DNA of 64,000 nt from Pseudokineococcus lusitanus (lineage in GTDB: Bacteria; Actinomycetota; Actinomycetes; Actinomycetales; Quadrisphaeraceae): the NCBI RefSeq assembly GCF_003751265.1, contig NZ_RJKN01000010.1:1-64000 (forward strand). Direction: 5' to 3'. Positions within the stretch are counted from its first letter, which is position 1. The number at the start of each line of letters is the position of its first letter. The translations under genes were made by a program, and so were the position numbers. Below, piece after piece: positions 26,702-34,575 of this stretch. The notes beneath the pieces are model-generated. The model had not been told where the DNA came from and ran no database searches. It was given only the letters and a program-made list of their open reading frames with translations.

Positions 26702-28090
26702 GTGCCCAGCGCCCCGACCTCCGCCCGCCCGTCCCTGCGCGACCTCCTGCCCGGCCAGCGCCGGCATGCCGGTGCCGCCGGCCCGTCCGCGGCCCGCTGC
26801 GGCTGCGACGAGGGGCGCCGGGCGGGCGTCAGCCGCCGCAGCGTCCTCGGCGGTGCGCTCGCCGGCGCCGTCGCCCTCACCGCCGGCGACGCCGCCACGC
26901 AGGTCGCCTTCGCCGAGCCCGGCTACGCGGGCGACACGCTCGTCGTCCTCTCGCTGCGCGGCGGCCTCGACGGGCTGACGGCCGTCGCGCCGGTGGGCGA
27001 CCCGGACTACTACCGGCTGCGGCCCGGCATCGCCGTGCCCGCGTCCGTCGCGCTGCAGCTCGACGGCGTCCTCGGCCTCCACCCCGCGCTCGCGCCGCTC
27101 GTGGACCTCTACCGCCGGGGCAGCCTCGCCGTCCTCCACGCCGTGGGCATGACGCAGGCCAACCGGTCCCACTTCTCGGCGATGGAGGAGATGGAGCGCG
27201 CGGCCCCCGGGACGACGCTGCGCACCGGCTGGCTCGACCGGATGGTCGGCGGCACCGGCAGCGGCTCCGTCTTCTCGGCGGTGCAGGCCGGCCGCAGCAT
27301 GGCGGCCGCGAGCCTGCGCGGGCCGAGCCCCGAGCTCGCGTTCGGCCGGCTCGAGGGGCTCGCCCTACGGGCCATGAACAACGAGAAGGACCGGCGCGCG
27401 ACGGCCCTGCGCGCCATGCTCGCCGGCGCCGACCCGCTCGTGGCGCAGCCGGCCACGACGGCTCTCGACGCCGTCGACCGGGCCGGGGCGCTCGTGGCGG
27501 CGCGGACGGCCACCGCGGACGCCGCGGCGCAGGCCGCGAAGGGCGGCACGCCGGTCGCGTCCCCGCCGGTCGTCTACCCGACGTCCGACCTCGGGCAGTC
27601 GCTGCGGGACGTCGCCACGCTCGTCAAGGGCGGCACCGGCGTGCGGGCCGCGGCCGTCGACGTCGGCGACTGGGACATGCACGTCGGCATGGGCGCGGCC
27701 ACGGACACCGCGGGCTGGATGTACGGCAAGCTCGCCGACCTCGCGGCGTCCCTCGTGGCCTTCGCCGCGGACCTCGGACCGCACCTGGACCGGGTCTGCC
27801 TCGTGACGCTGTCGGAGTTCGGCCGCACGGCGAGCCAGAACGGCTCGGGCGGCACCGACCACGGCTACGGCAACGCGGCGCTCGTCCTCGGCGGCGGCGT
27901 GGTCGGCGGCCGGGTGCACGGGACGTGGCCGACCCTCGCGCCGACGGCGCGGGTGGGCGGCGACCTGGCCGTGACGACCGACTACCGCGCGCTGCTGGCC
28001 GAGGCGCTCGTCAAGCGCTGCGGGCTGTCGCCCTCCACCGTCTTCCCGGGCCAGGTGACCCCCACCGAGGGCGTCTTCCGGCGGCGCTGA
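26702..28090 (+). CDS. DUF1501 family protein with probable Tat signal
   Basis: 462 aa. Start GTG 26702 has GAGGA 5 nt upstream; GTG 26690, overlapping the previous stop, is an alternative adding four residues. A twin-arginine-like signal GVSRRSVLGGALAGAVALTAG lies near residue 42, with an unusual Cys-rich stretch before it (ARCGCDEG). The DUF1501 domain shows LVVLSLRGGLDGLTAV, NRSHFSAMEEMERA, VDVGDWDMHVGMG, VTLSEFGRTASQNGSGGTDHGYG and a C-terminal LVKRCGLSPSTVFPG. The GTDHG and GDWDxH motifs recall the alkaline-phosphatase/sulfatase superfamily to which DUF1501 is related. Partner of the DUF1800 protein; activity unknown. Confidence 0.87.
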   Translation: MPSAPTSARPSLRDLLPGQRRHAGAAGPSAARCGCDEGRRAGVSRRSVLGGALAGAVALTAGDAATQVAFAEPGYAGDTLVVLSLRGGLDGLTAVAPVGDPDYYRLRPGIAVPASVALQLDGVLGLHPALAPLVDLYRRGSLAVLHAVGMTQANRSHFSAMEEMERAAPGTTLRTGWLDRMVGGTGSGSVFSAVQAGRSMAAASLRGPSPELAFGRLEGLALRAMNNEKDRRATALRAMLAGADPLVAQPATTALDAVDRAGALVAARTATADAAAQAAKGGTPVASPPVVYPTSDLGQSLRDVATLVKGGTGVRAAAVDVGDWDMHVGMGAATDTAGWMYGKLADLAASLVAFAADLGPHLDRVCLVTLSEFGRTASQNGSGGTDHGYGNAALVLGGGVVGGRVHGTWPTLAPTARVGGDLAVTTDYRALLAEALVKRCGLSPSTVFPGQVTPTEGVFRRR

Positions 28091-28160
28091 GGCGACGTCG
28101 GGGCGGGAGGGCGCGCCACCCGTCCGCCGCACGGCGGCGTGCGGCGCACGACCCGGTCGT

Positions 28161-28166
28161 TAGCCT
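28161..28166 (+). promoter_or_regulatory. -10 box TAGCCT of a probably leaderless manA message
   Basis: TAGCCT is followed by 7 nt and then GTG 28174, so transcription should start at or next to the start codon. No ribosome-binding site is present. Confidence 0.6.
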
Positions 28167-28173
28167 CGCGCGG

Positions 28174-29352
28174 GTGGAGCTGCTGAACGGCGTCGTCCGG
28201 GACTACGCGTGGGGGTCGCGCACCGCGATCCCCGCCCTGCTGGGGCTCGAGGCCGACGGCGGGCCGCAGGCCGAGCTGTGGCTCGGGGCGCACCCCGGGG
28301 CACCGGCCGTGGCGGGCGACGAGCCCCTCGACGCGCTCGTCGAGAGGGACCCCGCCGGCCTCCTCGGCGCGCGCGTCCGGGAGCGCTTCGGCGACCGGCT
28401 GCCCTTCCTCCTCAAGGTGCTCGCCGCGGAGCAGCCCCTGTCGGTCCAGGTGCACCCCAGCGAGGAGCAGGCGCGCGAGGGCTTCGCCCGCGAGGACGCC
28501 GAGGGGGTGCCGCGCGACGCGGCGCACCGGAGCTACAAGGACCCGCACCACAAGCCCGAGATGGTCGTGGCCCTGACGCCCTTCGAGGCGCTGTGCGGGT
28601 TCCGCGACCCCGCCGTGTCACGGGCGGCGCTGCAGCGCCTCGACGTGCCCGCGCTGGCGCCGCTCCTCGACGTCCTCGACGACCCGGACCCCGAGGCCGC
28701 GCTGCGCGGCGCGCTCGCCCTGCTGCTCGGCGGGGAGGCCGACCTCGAGGCGATGGTCGAGGACGCCACCGCGGCGTGCGGCGACGTCGACCCGGACGCC
28801 GGCGACGTCGACCCCGACCGCCGGACCGTCGCCGAGCTGGCCGCGCACTTCCCGGGCGACCCCGGGGTCCTCGTGGCGCTGCTGCTGCACCGCGTCCGGC
28901 TCGAGCCGGGGGAGGCGGTCTGGCTGCCCGCCGGCAACGTCCACGCCTACCTGCACGGCACGAGCGTCGAGCTCATGGCCGCCTCGGACAACGTCCTGCG
29001 GGGCGGCCTCACGCCCAAGCACGTCGACGTCGCCGAGCTCCGGCGGGTCGTCGACCACCGCCCCGTGCCCGTGCCCCGCGTCGTGCCCGTCGAGCGCGCC
29101 GGCGCCCGCGTCTGGCGGCCGGGCCCCGACGAGCTCGAGCTGTGGCAGCTGCACCCGGACGGCGGCGCCCCCGTCGACGGCCCCGCCGACGGTCCCCGCG
29201 TCGTCCTGTGCACCGAGGGCCGGGTGGACCTCGCGACGGACGGCGGCGCGCTGCGCCTCGCCCGCGGCGGGGCGGCGCTCGTCCGCGACGACGACGGCCC
29301 CCTCCGCGTCGGCGGCGAGGGCGTCGTCTGGGTGGCGGCCGTCCCCGCCTGA
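28174..29352 (+). CDS. manA: Mannose-6-phosphate isomerase, type I
   Basis: 392 aa, usual length for class I phosphomannose isomerase. It interconverts fructose-6-phosphate and mannose-6-phosphate using zinc. Seen: NGVVRDYAWGSRTAIP; QVHPSEEQAREGFAREDAEG with zinc ligands; SYKDPHHKPEMVVALTPFEAL; LPAGNVHAYLHGTSVELMAASDNV; and GLTPKHVDVAELRRVV. A small internal duplication reads DVDPDAGDVDPDRR near residue 208. Start GTG 28174 fits a leaderless promoter. In many actinobacteria manA lies between the SIS-domain gene and ahcY; here it sits about 17 kb away. It supplies mannose-6-phosphate to the ManB enzyme encoded at 42-43.6 kb. Confidence 0.93.
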   Translation: MELLNGVVRDYAWGSRTAIPALLGLEADGGPQAELWLGAHPGAPAVAGDEPLDALVERDPAGLLGARVRERFGDRLPFLLKVLAAEQPLSVQVHPSEEQAREGFAREDAEGVPRDAAHRSYKDPHHKPEMVVALTPFEALCGFRDPAVSRAALQRLDVPALAPLLDVLDDPDPEAALRGALALLLGGEADLEAMVEDATAACGDVDPDAGDVDPDRRTVAELAAHFPGDPGVLVALLLHRVRLEPGEAVWLPAGNVHAYLHGTSVELMAASDNVLRGGLTPKHVDVAELRRVVDHRPVPVPRVVPVERAGARVWRPGPDELELWQLHPDGGAPVDGPADGPRVVLCTEGRVDLATDGGALRLARGGAALVRDDDGPLRVGGEGVVWVAAVPA

Positions 29353-29398
29353 CGCGCGGCCGCGGGGGGCCGCCCGTCGTCCGGCGCGGTCTTGGGTA

Positions 29399-29468
29399 CC
29401 GCGATGTGCGGCCGTGTCGCGGACGGTGACGCGCCCTCGACCGCGATGTGCGGCCGTGCCGCGGACGG
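29399..29468. repeat. Two copies of a 28-bp repeat, 42 bp apart
   Basis: 29399-29426 and 29441-29468 differ at one base (T/C). Each begins CCGCGATGTGCGGCCGTG and ends CGCGGACGG. The spacers are weakly similar, so this may be a 42-bp tandem repeat. It occupies most of the 146-bp gap between convergent manA and the TIGR03089 gene and could act as a boundary or terminator element. Confidence 0.7.
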
Positions 29469-29498
29469 GGGAGCGCCGTGCGGCGCGGCGCGGTCGGG

Positions 29499-30293
29499 TC
29501 AGGTGTGGGCGGTGGCCTGCTCCTGCGCGGCGAGGTCGTCGAGGGCCCCCGGCCGGGCGGCGACGTCCGGGTGGACCAGCACGACGGAGCCGTCGAGGTG
29601 CAGCGCCCCGAGGACGAGGTCGGGGGCGAGGTCCTCGGCCGGGCCGAGGACCCGGTCGCCGGCCACGAGCCCGCTGATGCCGGCGAGGGAGTCCCCGAGC
29701 TCGACGACCGATCGGTCCTGGAGCTGCTCGTCGGCGTCGAGGACGTCGTCGTGCCCCGCCACCTCGGCGTTGTAGTCGAGGGCGCCCGCGGGGCCGCCCT
29801 CGACGGCGCGCGAGAGGGCCGCGAGGTCGACGACGACGACGCGGCCGGCCGGCCCGACGGGTCCGTCGGGCGTCGTCACGAGGACGGCCGGGGGCGCGGG
29901 CTCGAGGTCGTCGAGCTCGTCGGGCTCGGAGAGGGACTCCTCGGGCCACGTCGGGTCGGCGCCGACGGACCAGGCGGCCAGCGCGAGGACGACGGTGCGC
30001 CAGTGCTGCGGGAGGGCGAGGTGGACCTCGTCGCCCGGCTCGACGTCGCAGTCCTCGACGAGGAGGTGCGCCGACTTGGACACCCAGTTGGCCAGCACCC
30101 GCGCCGAGAGCTCCACGCGCTCGCCGTCCGTGCCGTACCAGGTGACGCGCGGGCGGCCCGGGTCCGCCTCGACGAGGGCGTCCAGGAGCGTGGGGACGTC
30201 GCGGGCGCGCGCGACGGCCGGGGGCACCCGGTGGTCGGTCCCGTGGTCGGCCGGCACGGGGGACCGGTCGGGGGCGGGCTGGACGTCGGGCAC
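29499..30293 (-). CDS. TIGR03089 family protein (truncated AMP-binding-like)
   Basis: 264 aa. Matches the actinobacterial family TIGR03089: LLDALVEADPGRPRVTWYG, GERVELSARVLANWVSKSAHLL, PGDEVHLALPQHWRTVVLALAAWSVGA. These resemble the first third of acyl-CoA synthetases (AMP-binding enzymes), but the P-loop-like ATP site and C-terminal lid are missing, so no adenylating activity is expected. Function unknown. Start GTG 30293 with GGAGGT before it. It is often found close to F420, whiB and manA genes, as here. Confidence 0.82.
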   Translation of the reverse strand: MPDVQPAPDRSPVPADHGTDHRVPPAVARARDVPTLLDALVEADPGRPRVTWYGTDGERVELSARVLANWVSKSAHLLVEDCDVEPGDEVHLALPQHWRTVVLALAAWSVGADPTWPEESLSEPDELDDLEPAPPAVLVTTPDGPVGPAGRVVVVDLAALSRAVEGGPAGALDYNAEVAGHDDVLDADEQLQDRSVVELGDSLAGISGLVAGDRVLGPAEDLAPDLVLGALHLDGSVVLVHPDVAARPGALDDLAAQEQATAHT

Positions 30294-30394
30294 GGTGACC
30301 TCCGCGGGGACGGGGCGGGCGGGACGGCGGGGGACGGGACGGGCGGCGGCGCGCGGGCCCCGGCGACGGCACGCGGCTGCGGCGGCGCCCGATC

Positions 30395-30400
30395 ACCCTA
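30395..30400 (-). promoter_or_regulatory. -10-like box TAGGGT for the TIGR03089 gene
   Basis: On the minus strand TAGGGT lies about 100 nt before GTG 30293. The divergent gap (30294-30455) is otherwise repetitive G-rich sequence with no feature that I can name. Confidence 0.4.
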
Positions 30401-30455
30401 GGCGGCGGCGCGGTGGCGCTCGACCGGCGTCGGACCCCCGGTGCACACTGCCGAC

Positions 30456-31508
30456 GTGCCCCTCGCCGAGACCGCCGCCGTGCCGGAGGTCGCCGTCGCG
30501 CCGCCCGCGGCCCCGGCGGTCGTCCCGGCGGCCCGGCCCGGCGTCGCCGTCCCCGGGGACGGCCTCGCGCGGACGTGGCGGCCCGGCCGCGAGGTCGACG
30601 TCACGGCGGTGCTCGCGCCGCTGCGCCGGGGGGCGCAGGACCCGGCGGTCCGCCGCGGCCCCGGCGCCGAGCACTGGTGGGCCACGCGGACGCCGGCCGG
30701 CACGGCGCTGCTGCACCTGCGGCCGCGGCCGCTCGACGGCGTCGTCCTCGCCCGGGCGTGGGGCGAGGGGGCGGAGCACGTCCTCGACGGCGTCCCCGAC
30801 CTGCTGGGCGAGGCGGACGACCCCGCGGGCTTCGAGCCGCTGCCCCACCACCACCGCCTCGTCGAGGCGGCGCGTCGCCACCGCGGCTGGCGGGTGCCCC
30901 GCACGCGGGCGGTGCTCGAGGCGCTCGCCGGCGCGGCGGTCGAGCAGGTCGTCACCGGTGTGGAGGCGCACCGCGGGTGGCGCCGCCTGCTCCAGGTGGC
31001 GGGGGAGCCGGCGCCGGGCGCCCCGGCGGCCCCCGGCGGCCCGGCCGCGGGCATGCGCGTCCCGCCCACGGCGGCGGCCTGGCGCACGCTGCCCAGCTGG
31101 GAGTGGCTGCAGGCGGGCGTCGAGCAGCGGCGCTCGCGGGTCGTCCAGGTGGCGGCACGCTCCGCCGGCGGCCTCGAGCGCACGCTGGCCCTCCCGCGCG
31201 GCGAGGTCGAGCGCGCCCTCCGCAGCCTGCCGGGCGTCGGCGTCTGGACCGCGGCCGAGGTGCGCCACCGCGCGCACGGCGACGGCGACGCCTTCTCCTT
31301 CGCCGACTACCACGTGGCCAAGGACGTCACCTGGGCCCTGGTGGGTGAGGCCCTCGACGACGACGCGTGCGCCGAGCTGCTGGAGCCGTACCGGGGGCAC
31401 CGCTACCGGGTGCAGCGGCTCCTCGAGCTGTCCGGCGCCCGGCGGCCGCGCCGGGGCCCGCGGATGACGCTGCCGACGCACACGCCCGCCACCGCGCGCG
31501 GGCGCTGA
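30456..31508 (+). CDS. AlkA-like DNA-3-methyladenine glycosylase family protein
   Basis: 350 aa from GTG 30456; an in-frame GTG at 30441 adds five residues. The C-terminal third carries a helix-hairpin-helix with the catalytic Asp: LPGVGVWTAAEVRHRAHGD then AFSFADYHVAKDV, matching the AlkA/HhH-GPD superfamily. The Asp in FADYHV is the expected catalytic residue. The N-terminal 40 residues are Pro/Ala-rich. It should remove alkylated purines from DNA. Such proteins usually stand alone in actinobacterial genomes. The start region CACACT-6 nt-GTG may be a leaderless promoter of a weaker type. Confidence 0.85.
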   Translation: MPLAETAAVPEVAVAPPAAPAVVPAARPGVAVPGDGLARTWRPGREVDVTAVLAPLRRGAQDPAVRRGPGAEHWWATRTPAGTALLHLRPRPLDGVVLARAWGEGAEHVLDGVPDLLGEADDPAGFEPLPHHHRLVEAARRHRGWRVPRTRAVLEALAGAAVEQVVTGVEAHRGWRRLLQVAGEPAPGAPAAPGGPAAGMRVPPTAAAWRTLPSWEWLQAGVEQRRSRVVQVAARSAGGLERTLALPRGEVERALRSLPGVGVWTAAEVRHRAHGDGDAFSFADYHVAKDVTWALVGEALDDDACAELLEPYRGHRYRVQRLLELSGARRPRRGPRMTLPTHTPATARGR

Positions 31509-31559
31509 GGGCGGCCGCCCCCCGTCCGACGGGCGCCCCCGACGCCGTCGCGGCGCGGG

Positions 31560-31565
31560 TAGCGT
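31560..31565 (+). promoter_or_regulatory. -10 box TAGCGT of a probably leaderless VOC message
   Basis: TAGCGT is followed by 6 nt and GTG 31572, with no ribosome site. Confidence 0.6.
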
Positions 31566-31571
31566 CCCGGC

Positions 31572-31982
31572 GTGGTCGCGCCGACGCCGTACCTCCACCT
31601 CCCCGGCACCGCCCGTGACGCGCTGGGCACCTACGCCCGCGTCTTCGGCGGCCGGGCGGTGCTCCACACCTACGGGGACTTCGGGCGGGACGACGGCCCG
31701 CCCGACCTCGTCGCGCACGGCGAGCTCGTCGACGGGCCGGTCGCCCTCTTCGCCGCGGACGTCACCGGCGAGGCCCCCGCGGCGGGGGGCCTCGTGCTCG
31801 CCCTGCTCGGGACGGCGGAGCCGGCGACGCTGCACCGCTGGTTCGACGGCCTGGCCGAGGGCGGCGTCGTCGTCTCCCCCCTGCAGCGCCGTCCCTGGGG
31901 CGCCAGCGACGGCCGCGTCGACGACCCCTTCGGCGTCGCCTGGCTCGTCGGCTACGAGGGGGACGGGCCCGCGGGCGCCTGA
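31572..31982 (+). CDS. VOC/PhnB-like glyoxalase-fold protein
   Basis: 136 aa. PTPYLHLPGTARDALGTYARVFGG at the N-terminus and DDPFGVAWLVG at the C-terminus are PhnB-type vicinal-oxygen-chelate signatures. This branch rarely keeps all metal ligands, and substrate cannot be predicted. The 3' end overlaps the convergent cofE gene by 31 bp. Confidence 0.8.
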   Translation: MVAPTPYLHLPGTARDALGTYARVFGGRAVLHTYGDFGRDDGPPDLVAHGELVDGPVALFAADVTGEAPAAGGLVLALLGTAEPATLHRWFDGLAEGGVVVSPLQRRPWGASDGRVDDPFGVAWLVGYEGDGPAGA

Positions 31983-33178
31983 GCGTCCCGGACCTCGACC
32001 TCCGGGGCGGCGGGGCCGCCCGGCCCGGTGACGACGACGTCGAGCGCGGCGTCCGCGCGGTCGCCCGGGGCCGCGTCGCCGGGCCGGACCTCGGCGGCGA
32101 GGGCCTCGGCCCACAGGGCCAGCCGGACGCGCTCGGCGAGCGCGCCGACGGCCACCGCGGCGCCCCGCACGACGACGACCTCCTCGGCCACCGCGGCGGT
32201 GGCCCCCGCGGGCGCCCCCGGACCGGTGGCGACGGCGACCGCCCGGCGCAGCCGCCCCGCCGTCGTGTCCGCGGCCGGGTCGACGGGCGGGGCCTCCACG
32301 GCCCCGGGCGGCGAGCCGAGCGCCGCACGGACGGCCTCGACGTGGCCGTGGGCGAACCAGTCCGACGGCCCGGTCCGTGTGCAGGCGCCCGCCCCTGCGC
32401 CGTCCTCCCCGCCCACGGCAACGCCGCCGACGACCGGCGGGCGGCCGCCGTCGGAGCCTCCACCTGAGGTCGAGGGTGTGCCGGCGGCGAGCAGGGGACG
32501 GCCGAGGCCGCGCACGAGCGCCGCCGGGAGGCCGGCGGCCTTGCCCTTGACGAGGTCGGCCAGCGCGGCCACCTCGTCGGCGACGGCGCGGACCGTCACC
32601 TCGAGCGGGCGCCCGAAGCGGTCGGCCTCGCCGCGGACGTCGTCGAGGGCCGGCATGCCGGCCACGCCGAGCGCGACGTCGGCGACGCCGACCCGCCACG
32701 GCCGCCCGCTCGTGTCGGAGACGACGACGGCGGGGGAGCGGCCGGTCAGCTCGGCCACGCGCGCCCGCAGCCGCCGGGCGGAGCCGTCGGGGTCGGCCGG
32801 CAGCAGGAGGACCGTGCCGGGCTCGACGTCCGAGGCGTCGACGCCGGCGGCCGCGAGGACGGGACCGCTGCGGGACTGCACGACGCGGGTCGTCCCCCCG
32901 CCGGGGAGCGACCGCTCCGCGACGACGCGGACCGTCTGGGCGTCGACGGCGGCGGCCCGCCCGGTGGCGCGGACCGAGCGGCCCTCGGCCTTGGCGACGA
33001 CCTTGCTCGCGACGACGAGGACGTCGTCGTCCTCCAGGCGCAGCCCGGCGCGGGCGACGGCGTCGACGAGCAGCGCGCCGAGGTCGTGCCCGGCGCGCAC
33101 CTCGGGGACGCCCGGCAGGGCGACGGCGCGCAGGGCGAAGCCGTCGGGCGCGGGCCCGGGGCGGGCGCCCGCGCTCAC
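31952..33178 (-). CDS. cofE: Coenzyme F420-0:L-glutamate ligase with C-terminal extension
   Basis: 408 aa. Residues 1-255 are CofE/FbiB ligase: VPEVRAGHDLGALLVDAV, DVLVVASKVVAKAEGRSV, VVQSRSGPVLAAAGVDASDV, VVVSDTSGRPWRVGVADVALGVAG. It adds glutamate to F420-0. The C-terminal 150 residues (PSDWFAHGHVEAVRAALGS onward) do not show nitroreductase motifs of full-length FbiB and are shorter, so this is a CofE with an undefined extension. Start GTG 33178 makes a GTGA overlap with the cofD stop. It forms an operon with cofD. Whether the extension replaces the FbiB C-terminal reductase role is unknown. Confidence 0.88.
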   Translation of the reverse strand: MSAGARPGPAPDGFALRAVALPGVPEVRAGHDLGALLVDAVARAGLRLEDDDVLVVASKVVAKAEGRSVRATGRAAAVDAQTVRVVAERSLPGGGTTRVVQSRSGPVLAAAGVDASDVEPGTVLLLPADPDGSARRLRARVAELTGRSPAVVVSDTSGRPWRVGVADVALGVAGMPALDDVRGEADRFGRPLEVTVRAVADEVAALADLVKGKAAGLPAALVRGLGRPLLAAGTPSTSGGGSDGGRPPVVGGVAVGGEDGAGAGACTRTGPSDWFAHGHVEAVRAALGSPPGAVEAPPVDPAADTTAGRLRRAVAVATGPGAPAGATAAVAEEVVVVRGAAVAVGALAERVRLALWAEALAAEVRPGDAAPGDRADAALDVVVTGPGGPAAPEVEVRDAQAPAGPSPS

Positions 33179-34299
33179 GCCACCATCCCCGCGTGCGCAG
33201 CGGGGGCCGCCGTGGGCCTCGACCTCCGGCGGACGTCGAGGTCCGCGTCGGCCGCGAGGTCGGCGGCGAGGTCGAGCGCGGCGCGGGCGATCCGGGCGGC
33301 GTCGTCGCGGGTCGTCATGAGCAGCGGCTCCGCGCGGACGACGGCGCCCGGCAGCGCCGGGCCGTCCCCGTGCTCGTCGCCCGGGGCGACGAGCCAGCCG
33401 TCGAGGAGGTCGGCGTAGAGGGCGGCGACGTCGCGCGCCGTCGCGGGGACGCCGACGGCGCGCAGGCACGCGTCGGCGTGGCCGCGCACGGGCCGGCCGC
33501 CGACGAGCGGGGAGACGCCGACGACCGGGGCGGGGGTCCGTCGCAGCGCGTCCCGCAGCCCGGGCACGGCGAGCACGGCGCCGAGGGAGACGACCGGGTT
33601 GCTCGGCGGGAGGAGGACGACGTCGGCCGTCGCGACGGCCTCGAGGACCCCGGGCGCGGGACGTGCCGCCGCGGCCCCGGCGACCACCACGGCCCGGGGG
33701 AGCGGGCGGGCGCCGTGGCGGACCCACCACTCCTGGAAGTGCAGCGCGTGGGTGCCGGGCGGGGCGTCGAGCCCGGCGGCCAGCGGCGAGCGGACGGACG
33801 CCGCGTCGAGCGGGGCCTCCGCGGCGTCGACGAGGACGTGGGTCTCGGCGCGGTCGTCCGTCGCGGGCAGCAGGCGGACGCCGAGGTCGGCGAGCCCCCA
33901 CCGCGCCGCGAGCGCCGTCGTCACCTCGCCGAGGGGGACGCCGTCGGCGAGCATCCGGGTCCGCAGGACGTGCGTGGCCGTGTCGCGGTCGCCGAGGGCG
34001 AACCACTGCGGGGGCAGGCCCAGGGCGGCGTCGTGCGCGGCGAGCTCGCCGGCCGTCGTGAAGGTCTCGCCCTCGCGGCCCCAGCCGCGCGCCTCGTCGG
34101 CGCCGCCGCCGAGGGTGTACGTGACGCTGTCGAGGTCCGGGCAGACCCGCAGCCCGCGCAGTGTGACGTCGTCGGCGGTGTTGCCGACCACGGTCACCTC
34201 GGTCGTGGCCCCGGGCTCGCCGGTCGGGGGGAGGGCGTCGAGCAGCCCGCGCAGGAAGCGCGCCCCGCCGACGCCGCCGGACAGGGCGGTGATGCGCAT
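33175..34299 (-). CDS. cofD: 2-phospho-L-lactate transferase (F420 biosynthesis)
   Basis: 374 aa, CofD/FbiA family, which transfers a phospholactyl or phosphoenolpyruvyl group to FO to make (dehydro)F420-0. Motifs: ITALSGGVGGARFLRGLLDA, GNTADDVTLRGLRVCPDLDSV, and FQEWWVRHG, SNPVVSLGAVLAVPGLRDAL, VVGVSPLVGGRPVRG. Start ATG 34299 with GAGGA before it. The FO synthase gene (fbiC) is not in the window. It diverges from whiB. Confidence 0.95.
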   Translation of the reverse strand: MRITALSGGVGGARFLRGLLDALPPTGEPGATTEVTVVGNTADDVTLRGLRVCPDLDSVTYTLGGGADEARGWGREGETFTTAGELAAHDAALGLPPQWFALGDRDTATHVLRTRMLADGVPLGEVTTALAARWGLADLGVRLLPATDDRAETHVLVDAAEAPLDAASVRSPLAAGLDAPPGTHALHFQEWWVRHGARPLPRAVVVAGAAAARPAPGVLEAVATADVVLLPPSNPVVSLGAVLAVPGLRDALRRTPAPVVGVSPLVGGRPVRGHADACLRAVGVPATARDVAALYADLLDGWLVAPGDEHGDGPALPGAVVRAEPLLMTTRDDAARIARAALDLAADLAADADLDVRRRSRPTAAPAAHAGMVA

Positions 34300-34361
34300 G
34301 GACCCATCCTCGCCCGGTCCGCGGCGCGGTCCGCACGCCGGAGGAGATCCGGCACCTCCCT

Positions 34362-34440
34362 GTCACGGGCGTCACGCTGCGCAGTCGCCGCGGACGCTGC
34401 GTCGCACGAGCGCTCGTGTGACGCATGTGACTGACGTGAC
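34362..34440. promoter_or_regulatory. Array of GTGAC boxes at 9-bp spacing plus a 14-bp palindrome
   Basis: GTCAC occurs at 34362 and 34371; GTGAC occurs at 34418, 34427 and 34436. Each neighbouring pair is exactly 9 bp apart, with the left pair inverted relative to the right trio. Between them is the perfect palindrome CACGAGCGCTCGTG (34405-34418). The array lies 31 bp before the -35 of the whiB promoter and also just upstream of cofD, so it may serve both genes. The binding protein is unknown. Confidence 0.6.
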
Positions 34441-34470
34441 GCAAGTGCTTCTCCACTACACCGGCACGGC

Positions 34471-34500
34471 TTGACGGGGCTCGCACGACACGCGTGTAAT
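34471..34500 (+). promoter_or_regulatory. whiB promoter, -35 TTGACG and -10 TGTAAT
   Basis: TTGACG (34471-34476), 18-bp spacer, TGTAAT (34495-34500): the best vegetative-type promoter in the window. Start of transcription is expected near 34507, leaving a leader of about 70 nt. Confidence 0.7.
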
Positions 34501-34575
34501 TCGGTCACGCCGCGGGGCTCCCCCGAGGTGGCCAGGGCACCCGGCGGCCCGCCCCAGACCGAGGAGGTGGTCTCC

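Noticed and set aside
29499-30293. Functional acyl-CoA synthetase.
   Set aside because: Only an N-terminal-like fragment is present, without the ATP-binding loop and C-terminal lid; this length is normal for TIGR03089 proteins.
31952-33178. Full-length FbiB (ligase plus nitroreductase).
   Set aside because: The protein is too short and no nitroreductase motif is visible in the last 150 residues.
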